Positions 1-8,470 of a stretch of 50,706 nt of DNA are shown piece after piece. The translations under genes were made by a program, and so were the position numbers. How positions within the stretch are numbered: the stretch's first letter is position 1; each line of letters begins with the position of its first letter. The notes below the pieces were generated by a model, which was not told the DNA's origin, ran no database searches, and saw nothing but the letters and a program-made list of their open reading frames with translations. The stretch comes from Limnohabitans sp. Bal53 (GTDB lineage Bacteria > Pseudomonadota > Gammaproteobacteria > Burkholderiales > Burkholderiaceae_C), in the NCBI RefSeq assembly GCF_003063355.1, contig NZ_NESH01000009.1, positions 1 through 50,706 of the forward strand. Reading direction: 5' to 3'.

Positions 1-196
1 GTGGGGGTCTGAATGCAGGGAAAATTGAACCCAACACAATGCTACCCCCTCAGTCATCTATATCTGGCAGATTACATCAGCCAACGCTACAGAGCCAAGA
101 GCCCCCGAGGTTGCAACAACATTTGACCAAGACAATCGCCAACAAGCGCCGAATAAAGGTTATAAGGCATACATGCGGCATACATGGACATCACAA

Positions 197-228
197 AGAA
201 AAAAGGCCAACCGATGAAGGTTGGCCTT
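197..228 (-). terminator. Rho-independent terminator downstream of tRNA-Leu
   Basis: On the minus strand a 10-bp perfect stem (203-212 with 219-228) closes a 6-nt loop and is followed by a T run read from 204 down to 197. It lies about 40 bp past the CCA end of tRNA-Leu and is the obvious transcript end for that gene. Confidence 0.8.
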
Positions 229-268
229 GATTCGCTTGGAACCCGCATGTAAGCTGGGTTTCCAGAGA

Positions 269-353
269 TGGTGCCCGGGGCCGGACTCGAACCGGCACGC
301 CTTGCGGCGGGGGATTTTGAGTCCCCTGAGTCTACCAATTTCACCACCCGGGC
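269..353 (-). tRNA. tRNA-Leu, anticodon CAA
   Basis: The minus strand folds as a class II tRNA: acceptor GCCCGGG pairs with CCCGGGC, a long variable arm is present, and the anticodon stem GGGGA/TCCCC encloses the loop CTCAAAA (anticodon CAA, codon UUG). The CCA end is encoded at 269-271. The 5' half (315-353) plus its upstream flank recurs at 14906-14961. The gene is therefore a hybrid: the 3' half is chromosomal, while the 5' half and promoter were delivered by the integrated element on its right. Confidence 0.93.
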
Positions 354-370
354 GGTATTTGTGAAGACGC
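315..370. repeat. Left attachment site (attL), 56-bp direct repeat of tRNA-Leu 5' half
   Basis: These 56 bp are identical to 14906-14961. The repeat starts exactly at anticodon-loop position 38 of tRNA-Leu, covers the whole 5' half to the mature 5' end (353), and runs 17 bp into the upstream region. Similarity continues with mismatches beyond 370 through the probable promoter. The 427-aa recombinase gene begins 265 bp inside. These properties are those of a direct-repeat att site produced by tyrosine-recombinase integration. Confidence 0.88.
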
Positions 371-634
371 GAATTATTGCACATTTTTGACGCCATTTTT
401 GGCTTTTTGGGGACTGGTGGTCAAAAGATTTTGGCTTGAGTGATCGGTGAGCGTTGGCAAGCGTGCCCCATTACTCGTCCTGAACCTGCGGACCCTGCCT
501 GCCACTGAATTTCTCAGGGTGCTCAAGCCACGGTGCTGCCACGGTGATTGAACCAGAAAACCCAACCTGTGCGCCAGGGTTCTGGTCGCAGTTTTTGATG
601 TACGAATTTAAGCTGTGGTTTTGGACCCAGCAAG

Positions 635-1918
635 TTGAAACAGATCGATTTTTTACAGCTGGCAGCACAGCTGCAAAGTAGCGGGCAAGCCCCTGCTGTG
701 ATCCCCGCCTCACTCAAACCGCTCAACATCACAGCCAGAAAAGAAACCACGCATCACCTGCGCGATGGTGAAGTGGTTTTGTATCTGCGAAGTGACAGCA
801 AGGTCTGGCAGATGCGATACAAGCTGTCAGATCGCCAATGGCATTGCGTTAGCACACGGCAACGCAGACTCGACTGGGCAATGCGTGTGGCAGGCGAGCA
901 TTACGACCGTGCCCGTTTCCGCGAAGAAGAGGGCTTGCCGCAAAAGACCCGACGGTTTGATGCTGTAGCTCGTGAGTGTTGCAAGGCACTGGAGCAAGAA
1001 ATTGAGCGTGGCATTAGACGCGAAACCAACAAAGACTACATACGCACCATTAACAAATACCTGGTGCCATTTTTTGGCAAGTTCATGCTCACAAACATCA
1101 CGATTGAACGGGTCAGGGAGTATGAACAGTGGCGCAATGAGCAGATGGGGCGTGTGCCCATCTCCAGCACCTTGGCAACCCATGCCAGTGCCTACAGCAG
1201 GGTGGTTGACTACGCCATTGAACAAGGCTGGCTCAGTGATCGGGTGGCTATTCCCAAACTGAACCGCAAGGGCAAGAAAGGCTCAGCACGACCTGGCTTC
1301 AGCCGAGAAGAACTGGTCAAGCTCATGGCGTTCATGCCCGACTGGAGCAGGGGAGGCGAGCGCAAGAATCACAGAGAAATGCGGCTCCTGCTCAGGGACT
1401 ATGTGGAGGTCCTGCTGGGCACGGGATGCCGCTCAGGCAGGGAAAGCATGGCTATGCAGTGGCGGCACTTGGAATGGCATGTGGATGCCAAGACTGGTCA
1501 GCGATACCTACGCATCTGGGTATCGGGCAAAACGGGTGGACGATGGCTGATTGCCAAGAATTGGGCAATTGAGGTGTTCACACGCTTGGCAGTTCGACAA
1601 GGCATTGGTGCTGACTTGGATCAGGCTATTGAAGCCAAGAGTGAGGCTTGGGTGTTTGCCACCAGTGGGGGCGTTAGACCCAACAGCCTGCACACATCTT
1701 TTGAGCTGTTGCTGGCGGATGCTGACATGCGTGTGGACCCCACAACAGGCAAGAACCGCAGCCTGTATTCCTTGCGGCACAGCTATGCAACTATGAGCCT
1801 GATGGATGGGCAAATGGACATGCACACCTTGGCTAAACAGATGGGCACTTCTATTGGCATGTTGGAGCAGCACTACAGCAAGATGACAGCAACCATGGCT
1901 GCTGACAGGTTGGCTTGA
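635..1918 (+). CDS. Site-specific tyrosine recombinase (phage-type integrase)
   Basis: This 427-aa protein is probably the integrase that placed the island in tRNA-Leu, since it lies 265 bp from attL. An N-terminal arm-type DNA-binding region (about residues 40-90) is followed by a SAM-like core-binding domain (about 105-200) and the catalytic domain. Visible catalytic parts are the first Arg in the segment GTGCRSGR, the box-II segment YSLRHSYAT, and the nucleophile in LEQHYSK near the C terminus. The first available start is TTG at 635 with no clear Shine-Dalgarno, so the N terminus is uncertain. Two relics of similar C termini lie just downstream. Confidence 0.88.
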   Translation: MKQIDFLQLAAQLQSSGQAPAVIPASLKPLNITARKETTHHLRDGEVVLYLRSDSKVWQMRYKLSDRQWHCVSTRQRRLDWAMRVAGEHYDRARFREEEGLPQKTRRFDAVARECCKALEQEIERGIRRETNKDYIRTINKYLVPFFGKFMLTNITIERVREYEQWRNEQMGRVPISSTLATHASAYSRVVDYAIEQGWLSDRVAIPKLNRKGKKGSARPGFSREELVKLMAFMPDWSRGGERKNHREMRLLLRDYVEVLLGTGCRSGRESMAMQWRHLEWHVDAKTGQRYLRIWVSGKTGGRWLIAKNWAIEVFTRLAVRQGIGADLDQAIEAKSEAWVFATSGGVRPNSLHTSFELLLADADMRVDPTTGKNRSLYSLRHSYATMSLMDGQMDMHTLAKQMGTSIGMLEQHYSKMTATMAADRLA

Positions 1919-1975
1919 GCCTGACTTGTTAATGGGCTAGCATTGGGGTCAAATTTGGCCTGCAAACCTATTGAG

Positions 1976-2170
1976 ATGAATCTCAAAATGAATGATCAAG
2001 AACTTATTGAGTTGAGCCCCACCGAGCGCGAAGCAAGGATTAGCAAAATTGAACATGACATGCACAAAATGTTCAAAGGCAGTATGACTGATACCAAGCG
2101 TGAGCAGCTGCAGTTGATCATTGATCGCGAACGAGCATTGGCAGACAAGCAAAGAAGCTCGCAAGATTAA
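1976..2170 (+). CDS. Small hypothetical protein
   Basis: A 64-residue charged, helical protein of unknown function lies 57 bp after the integrase on the same strand, where excisionase-like or accessory genes often lie. It has no recognisable HTH motif. The sequence is rich in Glu, Lys and Gln and could form a coiled coil or helical bundle. ATG at 1976 or 1988 is possible and neither has a strong ribosome-binding site. It may be a real accessory gene or chance coding. Confidence 0.4.
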   Translation: MNLKMNDQELIELSPTEREARISKIEHDMHKMFKGSMTDTKREQLQLIIDRERALADKQRSSQD

Positions 2171-2215
2171 CCTTCTCAAGCTTGAGCGAAATGCGGAAAT
2201 TCGGTGGTAACTGCC

Positions 2216-2254
2216 GAGCAGCACTACAGCAAGATCACACCGACCCGAAGCTGA
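2216..2254 (+). pseudogene. Relic of an integrase 3' end (nucleophile segment)
   Basis: The 20-mer GAGCAGCACTACAGCAAGAT (2216-2235) is identical to 1865-1884 of the integrase and encodes the same EQHYSK active-site segment. The relic then diverges (KITPTRS) and ends at TGA 2252-2254. Nothing coding for the rest of a recombinase precedes it. It looks like the scar of a related integrase. Confidence 0.6.
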
Positions 2255-2493
2255 CTGGTGCAAAGGAAAAGGGCACCAGTTTCCCAGTGCCCCCTCCAAC
2301 CTTCGTTTTTGTCCGAGTTTGTCTCCTCGAACCCCTGCCAGACCTCTAGATCAGGCAAGTGATTTCATTGAGTCACGCCACCAGCTTCGCTGGAACCGTG
2401 AGTTAGGAATTGTGATCATAGTGATTATGATAGGTGTCCCAGCAGGACTCTTATTTTGAGAGTTTGGGACGACTGACTGAAGCGACAGGCAAA

Positions 2494-2518
2494 TATGGCG
2501 GCAGACAGGTTGGCTTGA
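2494..2518 (+). pseudogene. Second relic of an integrase 3' end
   Basis: The bases encode MAADRLA followed by TGA, the exact C-terminal peptide of the 427-aa integrase (last codons before 1918), with synonymous differences. With the 2216-2254 relic this indicates repeated integration or replacement at the integrase end of the island. The rest of 2171-2741 shows no convincing gene. Confidence 0.55.
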
Positions 2519-2741
2519 TCCGCTGACAAACCAGCATCTAGGACAAAGTAAATCGCCGCAGCAAGCGGTCAATTTCTGGGCCACTGGCGAGACGCCTTGG
2601 GAAGCCAGATTCAAACGGCTGCAGGGCTTGTTTGAACCGGCTATTTGCCTGTGCAAAAAATTGGGCTGCAGTTTTCAAGCGGTCTGGAGATCTTGGCCCC
2701 TGGTGATTTGCTCTAACCCAGAAAACTGCAAAAATCTTGTT

Positions 2742-3290
2742 TTAAACATGATACTTACCAAGCCTCGCAATACCTTCCAATCTTGTTTTCATGGACTGTA
2801 AAATTTTGTCTGCATCTAATGTGTCCATGTGATTCTCAACTTGTGCAAACAAGGCGTTATTGCGCACGAATTCTGGGCAATCTGTGCCAAGAATTTGAGA
2901 GACCAGTTTGTAGTGCCGCACTGTCAAATTGAGCCCTCTCATGAACAGCCAATAATTTTTAAAGACAGCAAGACCGCTGCGTAATTTTTTAAAGTCTTGA
3001 GAAGATGACATCCATACAACGTCATCAATCTCAAAAGAATATTTCGTTATAAAAAGCGAATTTAAATTTTGAGTGCTCACAACCAAGCAACTGCCTTGTC
3101 TTCTGTGGCGACTTGAGCATCCCTGTGAAATTCTTCGTGCAAGTGATTCCCTTTTTTCAAGAGCAGAATAGACCTTCTTACCTTTCGACATGAGCTCCAT
3201 ATCTGTTTGCGTTCCATAAATTAACCGAATGTCGCGAAACGTTACTGTTGATTCTGCTTTGAAAAAGACATAGGCTTGTGGGTATTTCAT
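2742..3290 (-). CDS. Hypothetical protein, third gene of an AAA+ operon
   Basis: This 182-aa protein has no family I recognise. It is basic, without signal peptide or membrane segments, and is predicted mixed alpha/beta. Its ATG (3288-3290) is 2 nt after the stop of the AAA+ gene and uses a GGAG motif inside that gene's end, so the two are translationally coupled. Codon use is more AT-rich than in the two upstream genes, which suggests a patchwork origin. A role as partner or effector of the ATPase is inference from position only. Confidence 0.65.
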   Translation of the reverse strand: MKYPQAYVFFKAESTVTFRDIRLIYGTQTDMELMSKGKKVYSALEKRESLARRISQGCSSRHRRQGSCLVVSTQNLNSLFITKYSFEIDDVVWMSSSQDFKKLRSGLAVFKNYWLFMRGLNLTVRHYKLVSQILGTDCPEFVRNNALFAQVENHMDTLDADKILQSMKTRLEGIARLGKYHV

Positions 3291-3292
3291 AG

Positions 3293-4042
3293 TCAGCTCC
3301 GGATGTTTGAAATTTTGATCACATTGGACTGGCCAGCTTTACGCGCTTGATTGGCGCTCATGACCACATCGCTGAATATTGACCGTGCAGAACCTCTACC
3401 AGCTTGGACTACTTGGTCCAATGTTGCGTCCGGCGGTGCCACCAAACCTGACTGGGTGTAGATGCGCCGCAGTATGGGTCGCCAGTGCTGCGCTGGGGGC
3501 ACATTCATGTCAATCAATACGCTTCGGTTTTGAACGCCCGGATCAACCTCGTTCAAGTGGTTGGTGGTCATGATGAACACCACATTGGTTCGGTTCATCA
3601 GGGCCTTAAAAGATGCCTTGGCTGCATCGGTCAGCAAATCCACTTCATCCAGTACAACATAATGCAGACCACTGGAATTCCAGGATACAAAGCTGGTGGC
3701 GTTTTGAATGCTGTTGATCAAGCCCACGCCGTTTTGGCCTTGAATGCAAGGGTGATAACTTTGGGCTGGATCAGTCGTATCTGCCAAATCTCCCGTTGGT
3801 ATGCTGCTGGCGGTTGGATCTGATTTGGCTGTCTCAATCAAGCCGGGCAGCAAGTTGGCCATGGTGGTTTTGCCGGTGCCATAAAGACCATGCAGCACGA
3901 TACCGTTGACGCCGTTGTCCGGAAATGACAGGGTGGCATCCAAGATGCTGTCTAACTTGAATCGACTCGATTGTTGAAGTGCAAAGTCATTGAGACATTG
4001 CGGCGGTGTGACCTTTACTGAATTGATGTGTGCTGTGGCCAT
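3293..4042 (-). CDS. AAA+ ATPase (clamp-loader/RuvB-like fold)
   Basis: This 249-aa single-domain P-loop ATPase has Walker A GLYGTGKT (residues 52-59), Walker B VVLDEVD (129-135), a sensor-1-like FIMTTNH (156-162) and an arginine-finger candidate shortly after (NRS). ATG at 4042 is preferred over an upstream GTG at 4081 because GGAG lies 8 nt before it. The closest general resemblance is to small phage or plasmid AAA+ proteins that remodel DNA or load partners; the substrate is unknown. It is the middle gene of a three-gene operon. Another 249-aa AAA+ protein lies in the right region (41984-42733), but the motif details differ. Confidence 0.82.
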   Translation of the reverse strand: MATAHINSVKVTPPQCLNDFALQQSSRFKLDSILDATLSFPDNGVNGIVLHGLYGTGKTTMANLLPGLIETAKSDPTASSIPTGDLADTTDPAQSYHPCIQGQNGVGLINSIQNATSFVSWNSSGLHYVVLDEVDLLTDAAKASFKALMNRTNVVFIMTTNHLNEVDPGVQNRSVLIDMNVPPAQHWRPILRRIYTQSGLVAPPDATLDQVVQAGRGSARSIFSDVVMSANQARKAGQSNVIKISNIRS

Positions 4043-4116
4043 GGTGGCGTCTCCATTGGTTGAAACGAATTGGGTGACCACACTGGCGTGATCACCCGTG
4101 GGTGGACTGCATCAGG

Positions 4117-4947
4117 TCAAGCAGCTTTAAGGGCTGCGCGAGCGGCAGCGCGTTGCTCATCCACAGCGTTTTGCTCTTCTTGCAGCTGGCGAGCTTTTTC
4201 TTGCTCGGCGCCCACACTGGCAAAGGTCGCCAGAGCACTGTTGATGACAGATTTGTTCTGTACAACCTTGCGAACAGCAAAAGTGCCATCGTCTTCGCGC
4301 GTTGCCAGAAGAACCACACCTTCTTCAAGGCTCTCAGTGGAATAGTTGGCATTCAGCGAATCGCCCGATACGGTAGCCAGCACATCACCACCAAGGACCG
4401 AGCGGCCCAAAGCGGCTTTGTCTTTGACCGACTTGGGTTTCTTGGTGTTGCTGCGCCGAACTTCCTCAATACCGCCGTTGTCTCTAAAAAACTTGGGTAA
4501 CTCCATCACTTGTTTTTTCTCGGCAATAGCCACTTTCAGGGCTGATGCATAGGCGTTGACCCGGCGGCGGTCTACACCAAACACGCACTTGACGATCTTG
4601 GTAATCAATGGTGTGGCATCTGTGAACTTGAGGCCCTTGGCATCGATGTAATTGGCCAAACCTTTTTTGAGGCCTTTGGCTGCTACACCCGTACCAGACA
4701 TGGCGTTATTCAATGAATAGCAATGCTGGAGGAGGGCGTAAAGGCCGTCGTTGGCAGAGGCCAATTCGTTGTTTTCCCAATCTACGCGCTGCGTGACCAG
4801 CGTGTCTATGGCTTCGCCAATGGATTGCTCGGGGTTGCCTTTTGTCAAAAGATTACCGATATTGACGGCAAATGCGCTGGGTCGTTCCGTCGTTGGAACT
4901 GCCGCTGCCAAAGTTGATGCTTCTGTGGCTTGAGTTTGATCACTCAT
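4117..4947 (-). CDS. Hypothetical protein, first gene of the AAA+ operon
   Basis: This 276-aa protein starts at ATG 4945-4947, 6 nt after a GGAGAA motif. The N-terminal 30 residues are Ala/Thr-rich and probably disordered. Residues about 35-150 form a helical domain and the last 40 residues are a Gln/Glu/Ala-rich coiled coil. I do not recognise a family. It is 74 nt upstream of the AAA+ gene on the same strand. The mix of a globular domain and a coiled-coil tail would suit an oligomeric substrate adaptor for the ATPase, but this is speculation. Confidence 0.7.
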   Translation of the reverse strand: MSDQTQATEASTLAAAVPTTERPSAFAVNIGNLLTKGNPEQSIGEAIDTLVTQRVDWENNELASANDGLYALLQHCYSLNNAMSGTGVAAKGLKKGLANYIDAKGLKFTDATPLITKIVKCVFGVDRRRVNAYASALKVAIAEKKQVMELPKFFRDNGGIEEVRRSNTKKPKSVKDKAALGRSVLGGDVLATVSGDSLNANYSTESLEEGVVLLATREDDGTFAVRKVVQNKSVINSALATFASVGAEQEKARQLQEEQNAVDEQRAAARAALKAA

Positions 4948-5091
4948 GAAGTTCTCCAAAAAATGTGAATGGAATGTGCGGCAATCACCATGACAGCCAC
5001 ACCCCGATTTCAGCTTTTGGTTAAGCCAATGAATACATACAAAAAGGGTTAACAAAAAAAGTTAGTAAATCTTCGGAAGGGGTATTGGGCA

Positions 5092-5985
5092 ATGGTGGCA
5101 AATCTGCTGACTGGGCTTGCTCGGTCAACCAAACGGCATCTGGTCGCGGCAATGACCTCCGCACGACTTTTCTATAACTATTTGCGATTGAGCCCAAGTT
5201 ACGCGGCAGGCTGCCTACATGGACTGCGCAGCACGGGCAGCAAATTAAATCGGCACGGTGCAAAAGTTCTTGCCTGTGTGAACAAGTACCGTGATGTGCA
5301 TAAAACCAGTTTTGATGACTGGGCGGCTGGTGCGGGCAGTGTGCGCATCAATGCTCCAAGCCCCATGCCTGAGATAGTCACTGCTCAAACGCTGGCGGTT
5401 GGGCATCAGTCGGATTTGTTTCTCCGCTTTCCATACGGGCGAAATGCCATGCCTCAGCTGGAGCTTTTGGCCATGATTGCCTCTATGGTGCCAACAGCGG
5501 CGAAAGGCAGACCCGACCGCCAAGATTACGCGGTCTTGAGATTGACCCCAGTGCTACAGAAAAATCTCTGGCGTGATGTCTACCTTGCCTACCTGATCAA
5601 AAATTACCCCGAGGCAGAGCTTTGGCGGTTAGGTGCAGAGGCCATGCTGGTTGACAGATTCATCGGCAAGGTAGAGCCTATGGGGCGTCGCATGAATTCC
5701 AGTCAAGACTACGAGCGCCGATTATTGGTGGCCATGGTTGTAAGACACAGAGCATGGGCGGCAAACATCTCTGAATATGCAGCCATCGACAAATTTCCCT
5801 GCAAAGAGGCCTTGCCTAATGATCAGCAATGCCTTGAGCTGCAAGCCATAGACTTATTGCCACATCTGACTTCCCACTCGTTGGAAGAGTCCATGTACGC
5901 TAGAAGGCAGGTGATACGCTGCACTGGTGCGGTAGGCATGGTCTCGGCAGAGCCATCACTCAAACACCAGGGCTTATTGTTTTGA
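5092..5985 (+). CDS. Hypothetical protein, divergent to the AAA+ operon
   Basis: This 297-aa protein of unknown function starts at ATG 5092 behind a GGAAGGGG purine stretch. It is predicted largely alpha-helical, basic at the N terminus (STKRHLVAAM), with no signal peptide and no clear catalytic motif. It diverges from the 4117-4947 gene across a short (about 145-bp) intergenic region and so may share regulation with it. A hairpin repeat follows at 6061-6087. Confidence 0.6.
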   Translation: MVANLLTGLARSTKRHLVAAMTSARLFYNYLRLSPSYAAGCLHGLRSTGSKLNRHGAKVLACVNKYRDVHKTSFDDWAAGAGSVRINAPSPMPEIVTAQTLAVGHQSDLFLRFPYGRNAMPQLELLAMIASMVPTAAKGRPDRQDYAVLRLTPVLQKNLWRDVYLAYLIKNYPEAELWRLGAEAMLVDRFIGKVEPMGRRMNSSQDYERRLLVAMVVRHRAWAANISEYAAIDKFPCKEALPNDQQCLELQAIDLLPHLTSHSLEESMYARRQVIRCTGAVGMVSAEPSLKHQGLLF

Positions 5986-6060
5986 CCCATTCTTGTCAAG
6001 GCTGGTGGATTGCATGTCCGCCAATAGGAAGCAGGGCGGAACATGGAGTGGCCCCTGCTA

Positions 6061-6087
6061 TCAAGTGTCGGGTGAACCGACACTTGG
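6061..6087. repeat. Hairpin repeat, left copy of a diverged 54-bp direct repeat
   Basis: A 10-bp perfect stem (CAAGTGTCGG with CCGACACTTG, 6062-6071 and 6077-6086) encloses a GTGAA loop. The surrounding 54 bp (6043-6096) align at roughly 70 percent with 11974-12027, which carries the same hairpin core. The pair brackets the 190-aa recombinase and the YHYH/HupE operon. It could be an attachment site, an IS end or a bidirectional terminator. Confidence 0.55.
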
Positions 6088-6132
6088 TGTTACGCCTCTT
6101 GTTAAGTTGAGTATTGAGTAATGCAGCCAGCT

Positions 6133-6705
6133 TTACACCAATGCCACTGCACGGCGAAGCATGTCGTCTGATGCATCGATGTAGCCAATTGTGGTTGAGA
6201 TGTTGCGGTGCCCCATGGCACGCATCAGTACCCGAACCCCGACACCTTTCGAACTCAGTGAAGTGGCAAATGATCGGCGGCCGCTGTGGCTGGATGCCCC
6301 ATCAATACCCGCGCCCTTGTAGAGCTGCAAAAAGTATTGGGCCAGTGTGTTGGCTGTAAATCCGCGCTTTGGCTCCTTTTGCGTGGCAAAAAACGCCCAA
6401 TGCGCTTCGCGTCTTTTGGCGGTGCAGACATAGGCTTCCAGTTCTTTAAGCAGTTTGGGGCTCAAAAACACGATGCGCGGGTGGCCGCCCTTGGTTTGAT
6501 CGGCGTTTAGGCGGATTTCATCTTTGACGCGGCCTTCTGCGTTGACAACATCACCCCAGGTTAGGGCAGCAACTTCACCAACCCGCATGCCCGCAAGGTG
6601 GGTTAAAAGCAGCATAGCCCTGTTACGCGCTGCGTGCGCCCGGCTCGCTATGTAGTCCTGCACCCGGCGCAATTCCTGCGCTGTAAGCGTTTTTGCTTTG
6701 CCCAT
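6133..6705 (-). CDS. Small tyrosine recombinase (190 aa, catalytic domain only)
   Basis: This minimal XerC/D-like recombinase lacks the usual N-terminal core-binding domain. The catalytic set is complete: Arg in AGMRVGE, HSGR in SHSGRRSF, His in MGHRNIS and the nucleophilic Tyr in TTIGYID. ATG at 6705 is chosen because GGAGGA lies 7 nt upstream; a GTG at 6726 would precede that site. Short recombinases of this type occur on plasmids and islands of Burkholderiales. The same family appears as a fragment at 40839-41045 beside the other tRNA-linked region. It may act on the hairpin repeats near 6.06 and 12.0 kb; that is inference. Confidence 0.85.
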   Translation of the reverse strand: MGKAKTLTAQELRRVQDYIASRAHAARNRAMLLLTHLAGMRVGEVAALTWGDVVNAEGRVKDEIRLNADQTKGGHPRIVFLSPKLLKELEAYVCTAKRREAHWAFFATQKEPKRGFTANTLAQYFLQLYKGAGIDGASSHSGRRSFATSLSSKGVGVRVLMRAMGHRNISTTIGYIDASDDMLRRAVALV

Positions 6706-7145
6706 GAGCTGTTCCTCCGAAATCACATAAAAGCAGTGCTTTATTGTGTTTTATTTGGTTCGGTCTGGGCAACCTGAGTCCGTCCATGCTGTCGGGTCAA
6801 TGAAATCAACAACTTACGCTAAAACCAAAGGAAATGTGTATTTTGTGTGTTTTAAATTCGCATGGTTCGGGGTAGTGCTTTGCAATATTGATCACAGAAT
6901 TAGCTGTCTGTTGAAGATGTTTGGAAAGTGAGACGCAAGTCTTTTTATGTTTTTTGCGGGAATGCTGGTTGCAGGCCTGCTGACAAAATTGGTCGATATT
7001 TTTCAGCAAAGGACTGCAAAACTCAGTTGAGCGCAATGCGTGAGCTTGTAATTAATTTTGCAGGTGAAACTGTTTATAAGCAATTCACTGAAATCTATCG
7101 AATCCAGCGAATGGGCTTTTGGCACGCCTGTCCAGGAGCTAACCG
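6706..7145. other. Intergenic stretch without a recognisable gene
   Basis: These 440 bp, AT-richer than the flanks, lie upstream of the small recombinase and downstream of the HupE-type gene. No ORF here resembles a known protein and no strong terminator or tRNA was found. It should hold the recombinase promoter. Confidence 0.5.
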
Positions 7146-8312
7146 CTAAACAATCCGCTCGACCAACCAAAAAGTGCCTACGACCAAAGACAATACGCCG
7201 GCTGCGCGCTGCCAGAAGGCGTCGCTCTTGTCTGCATACAGCCGGCGCAGCACCAGCACCAGGGCATACAAAGCAAGGGCCACAGAAATTTGCCCAACCT
7301 CAATCCCCAAGTTAAAACCCACAATGCTCCACACCGGATAGGGGCTTAGGGCAATTAGCTGGCTGGCGCCTTCTTCTCGCATGGCAGACGCAAAGCCCAA
7401 TCCGTGCACCAGGCCCAGGACAAACACTATCAGCAACTCCCACTTCAGCACTACCTTCACACGCAGCAGATGCAATGCAGACACCAGAACAATGGACGCG
7501 GCGATGGCCTGTTCCACCAACGTTGAAGACACGCTGACCCAGCCCATAGAGGCCAAGCCAAAGGTCACTCCATGCGCCAAGGTGAAAGCGGTGAGCAAGG
7601 CTGCCCAACGCCGAACGCTGATACCGCTGGCCAAAAGCGCCACCAAAAAAACGACATGGTCGGCACCCCCCAAGATGTGTTCAAAACCATGGCGCGCAAA
7701 GTTGAGCACATGGCGCTGCACAGGGGCAAAAAACTCCAAACGTGATTGGCTTGGGGACAGCAGACCCACCTCTTCGGCCAGCGTTTTGCCTTCTTCGATG
7801 CGCGAGACCTTGACCTTGAGCGTTTCCACCACTGGTCCTGGTGCTCCGATTGACACCAAAGGCGTGCGGCTCCACAAGCCATATTCCAGAGTCACCACCT
7901 CAGGTAAGCGTTCCCATTCGGCGGCGCCAACAGCCACCAGTTGCGAGGGAGCCGACGACGATGACCCGGCGGCCAAGCTGCCAGGCGCTGCCGGGGTCAG
8001 CAGCATCTGGCTCCAGACAGCCTTGCGCCCGTCGCCCTCCAGGAGCACACCCCTTTGAACCTGCGCGATCAGGTCAGCCTGATGCGCCTGGATTTCTGCC
8101 CAATCGAGCACGCCGTCAGCGTTGTCATCGGCGCCGGTCAATGCCGCCACAGGTATGGCAATCACCGCAAAAACCTGCTTGCCTGTCAGGCTGAAAGTGC
8201 CATGACCCGTTTCCACAACATGGGCACTGAGTGCCAGAGGAGCAAGCCAGAATGAGCACTGCACAGCACGCCACAGGCTGCGAAAAAAACGACGGTACAA
8301 GCAATTGTTCAT
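7146..8312 (-). CDS. HupE/UreJ-type membrane protein with periplasmic N-terminal domain
   Basis: This 388-aa protein begins with a hydrophobic signal segment (about residues 12-30). A periplasmic region follows with an EF-hand-like loop (about 61-72, Asp-rich, DDNADGVLD). The C-terminal half has about six transmembrane helices and opens with the motif HGFEHILGGADH (208-219), typical of the HupE/UreJ_2 family. Members are thought to move or handle metal ions, classically nickel; the substrate here is unknown. It is the last of three genes on the minus strand, 158 bp after the 8471-9070 gene. No hydrogenase or urease genes are nearby. Confidence 0.82.
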   Translation of the reverse strand: MNNCLYRRFFRSLWRAVQCSFWLAPLALSAHVVETGHGTFSLTGKQVFAVIAIPVAALTGADDNADGVLDWAEIQAHQADLIAQVQRGVLLEGDGRKAVWSQMLLTPAAPGSLAAGSSSSAPSQLVAVGAAEWERLPEVVTLEYGLWSRTPLVSIGAPGPVVETLKVKVSRIEEGKTLAEEVGLLSPSQSRLEFFAPVQRHVLNFARHGFEHILGGADHVVFLVALLASGISVRRWAALLTAFTLAHGVTFGLASMGWVSVSSTLVEQAIAASIVLVSALHLLRVKVVLKWELLIVFVLGLVHGLGFASAMREEGASQLIALSPYPVWSIVGFNLGIEVGQISVALALYALVLVLRRLYADKSDAFWQRAAGVLSLVVGTFWLVERIV

Positions 8313-8470
8313 TTAAAAAAAGCTCACCAACAGGCCCGCAACATAGGGATGGGGCATAGGGTTGCAACATTCATTGGATTTACCATGCCTTTGCCGGCAC
8401 CAACGCGCCACTCAAAAGGCAACGAATGTGTGGCAAAAGGCGGATTCCATTCACCAGCGACCCCACAAGC

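Noticed and set aside
6061..6087. Integron attC site
   Set aside because: The hairpin lacks the paired core sites of attC, and the nearby recombinase lacks the features of an integron integrase.
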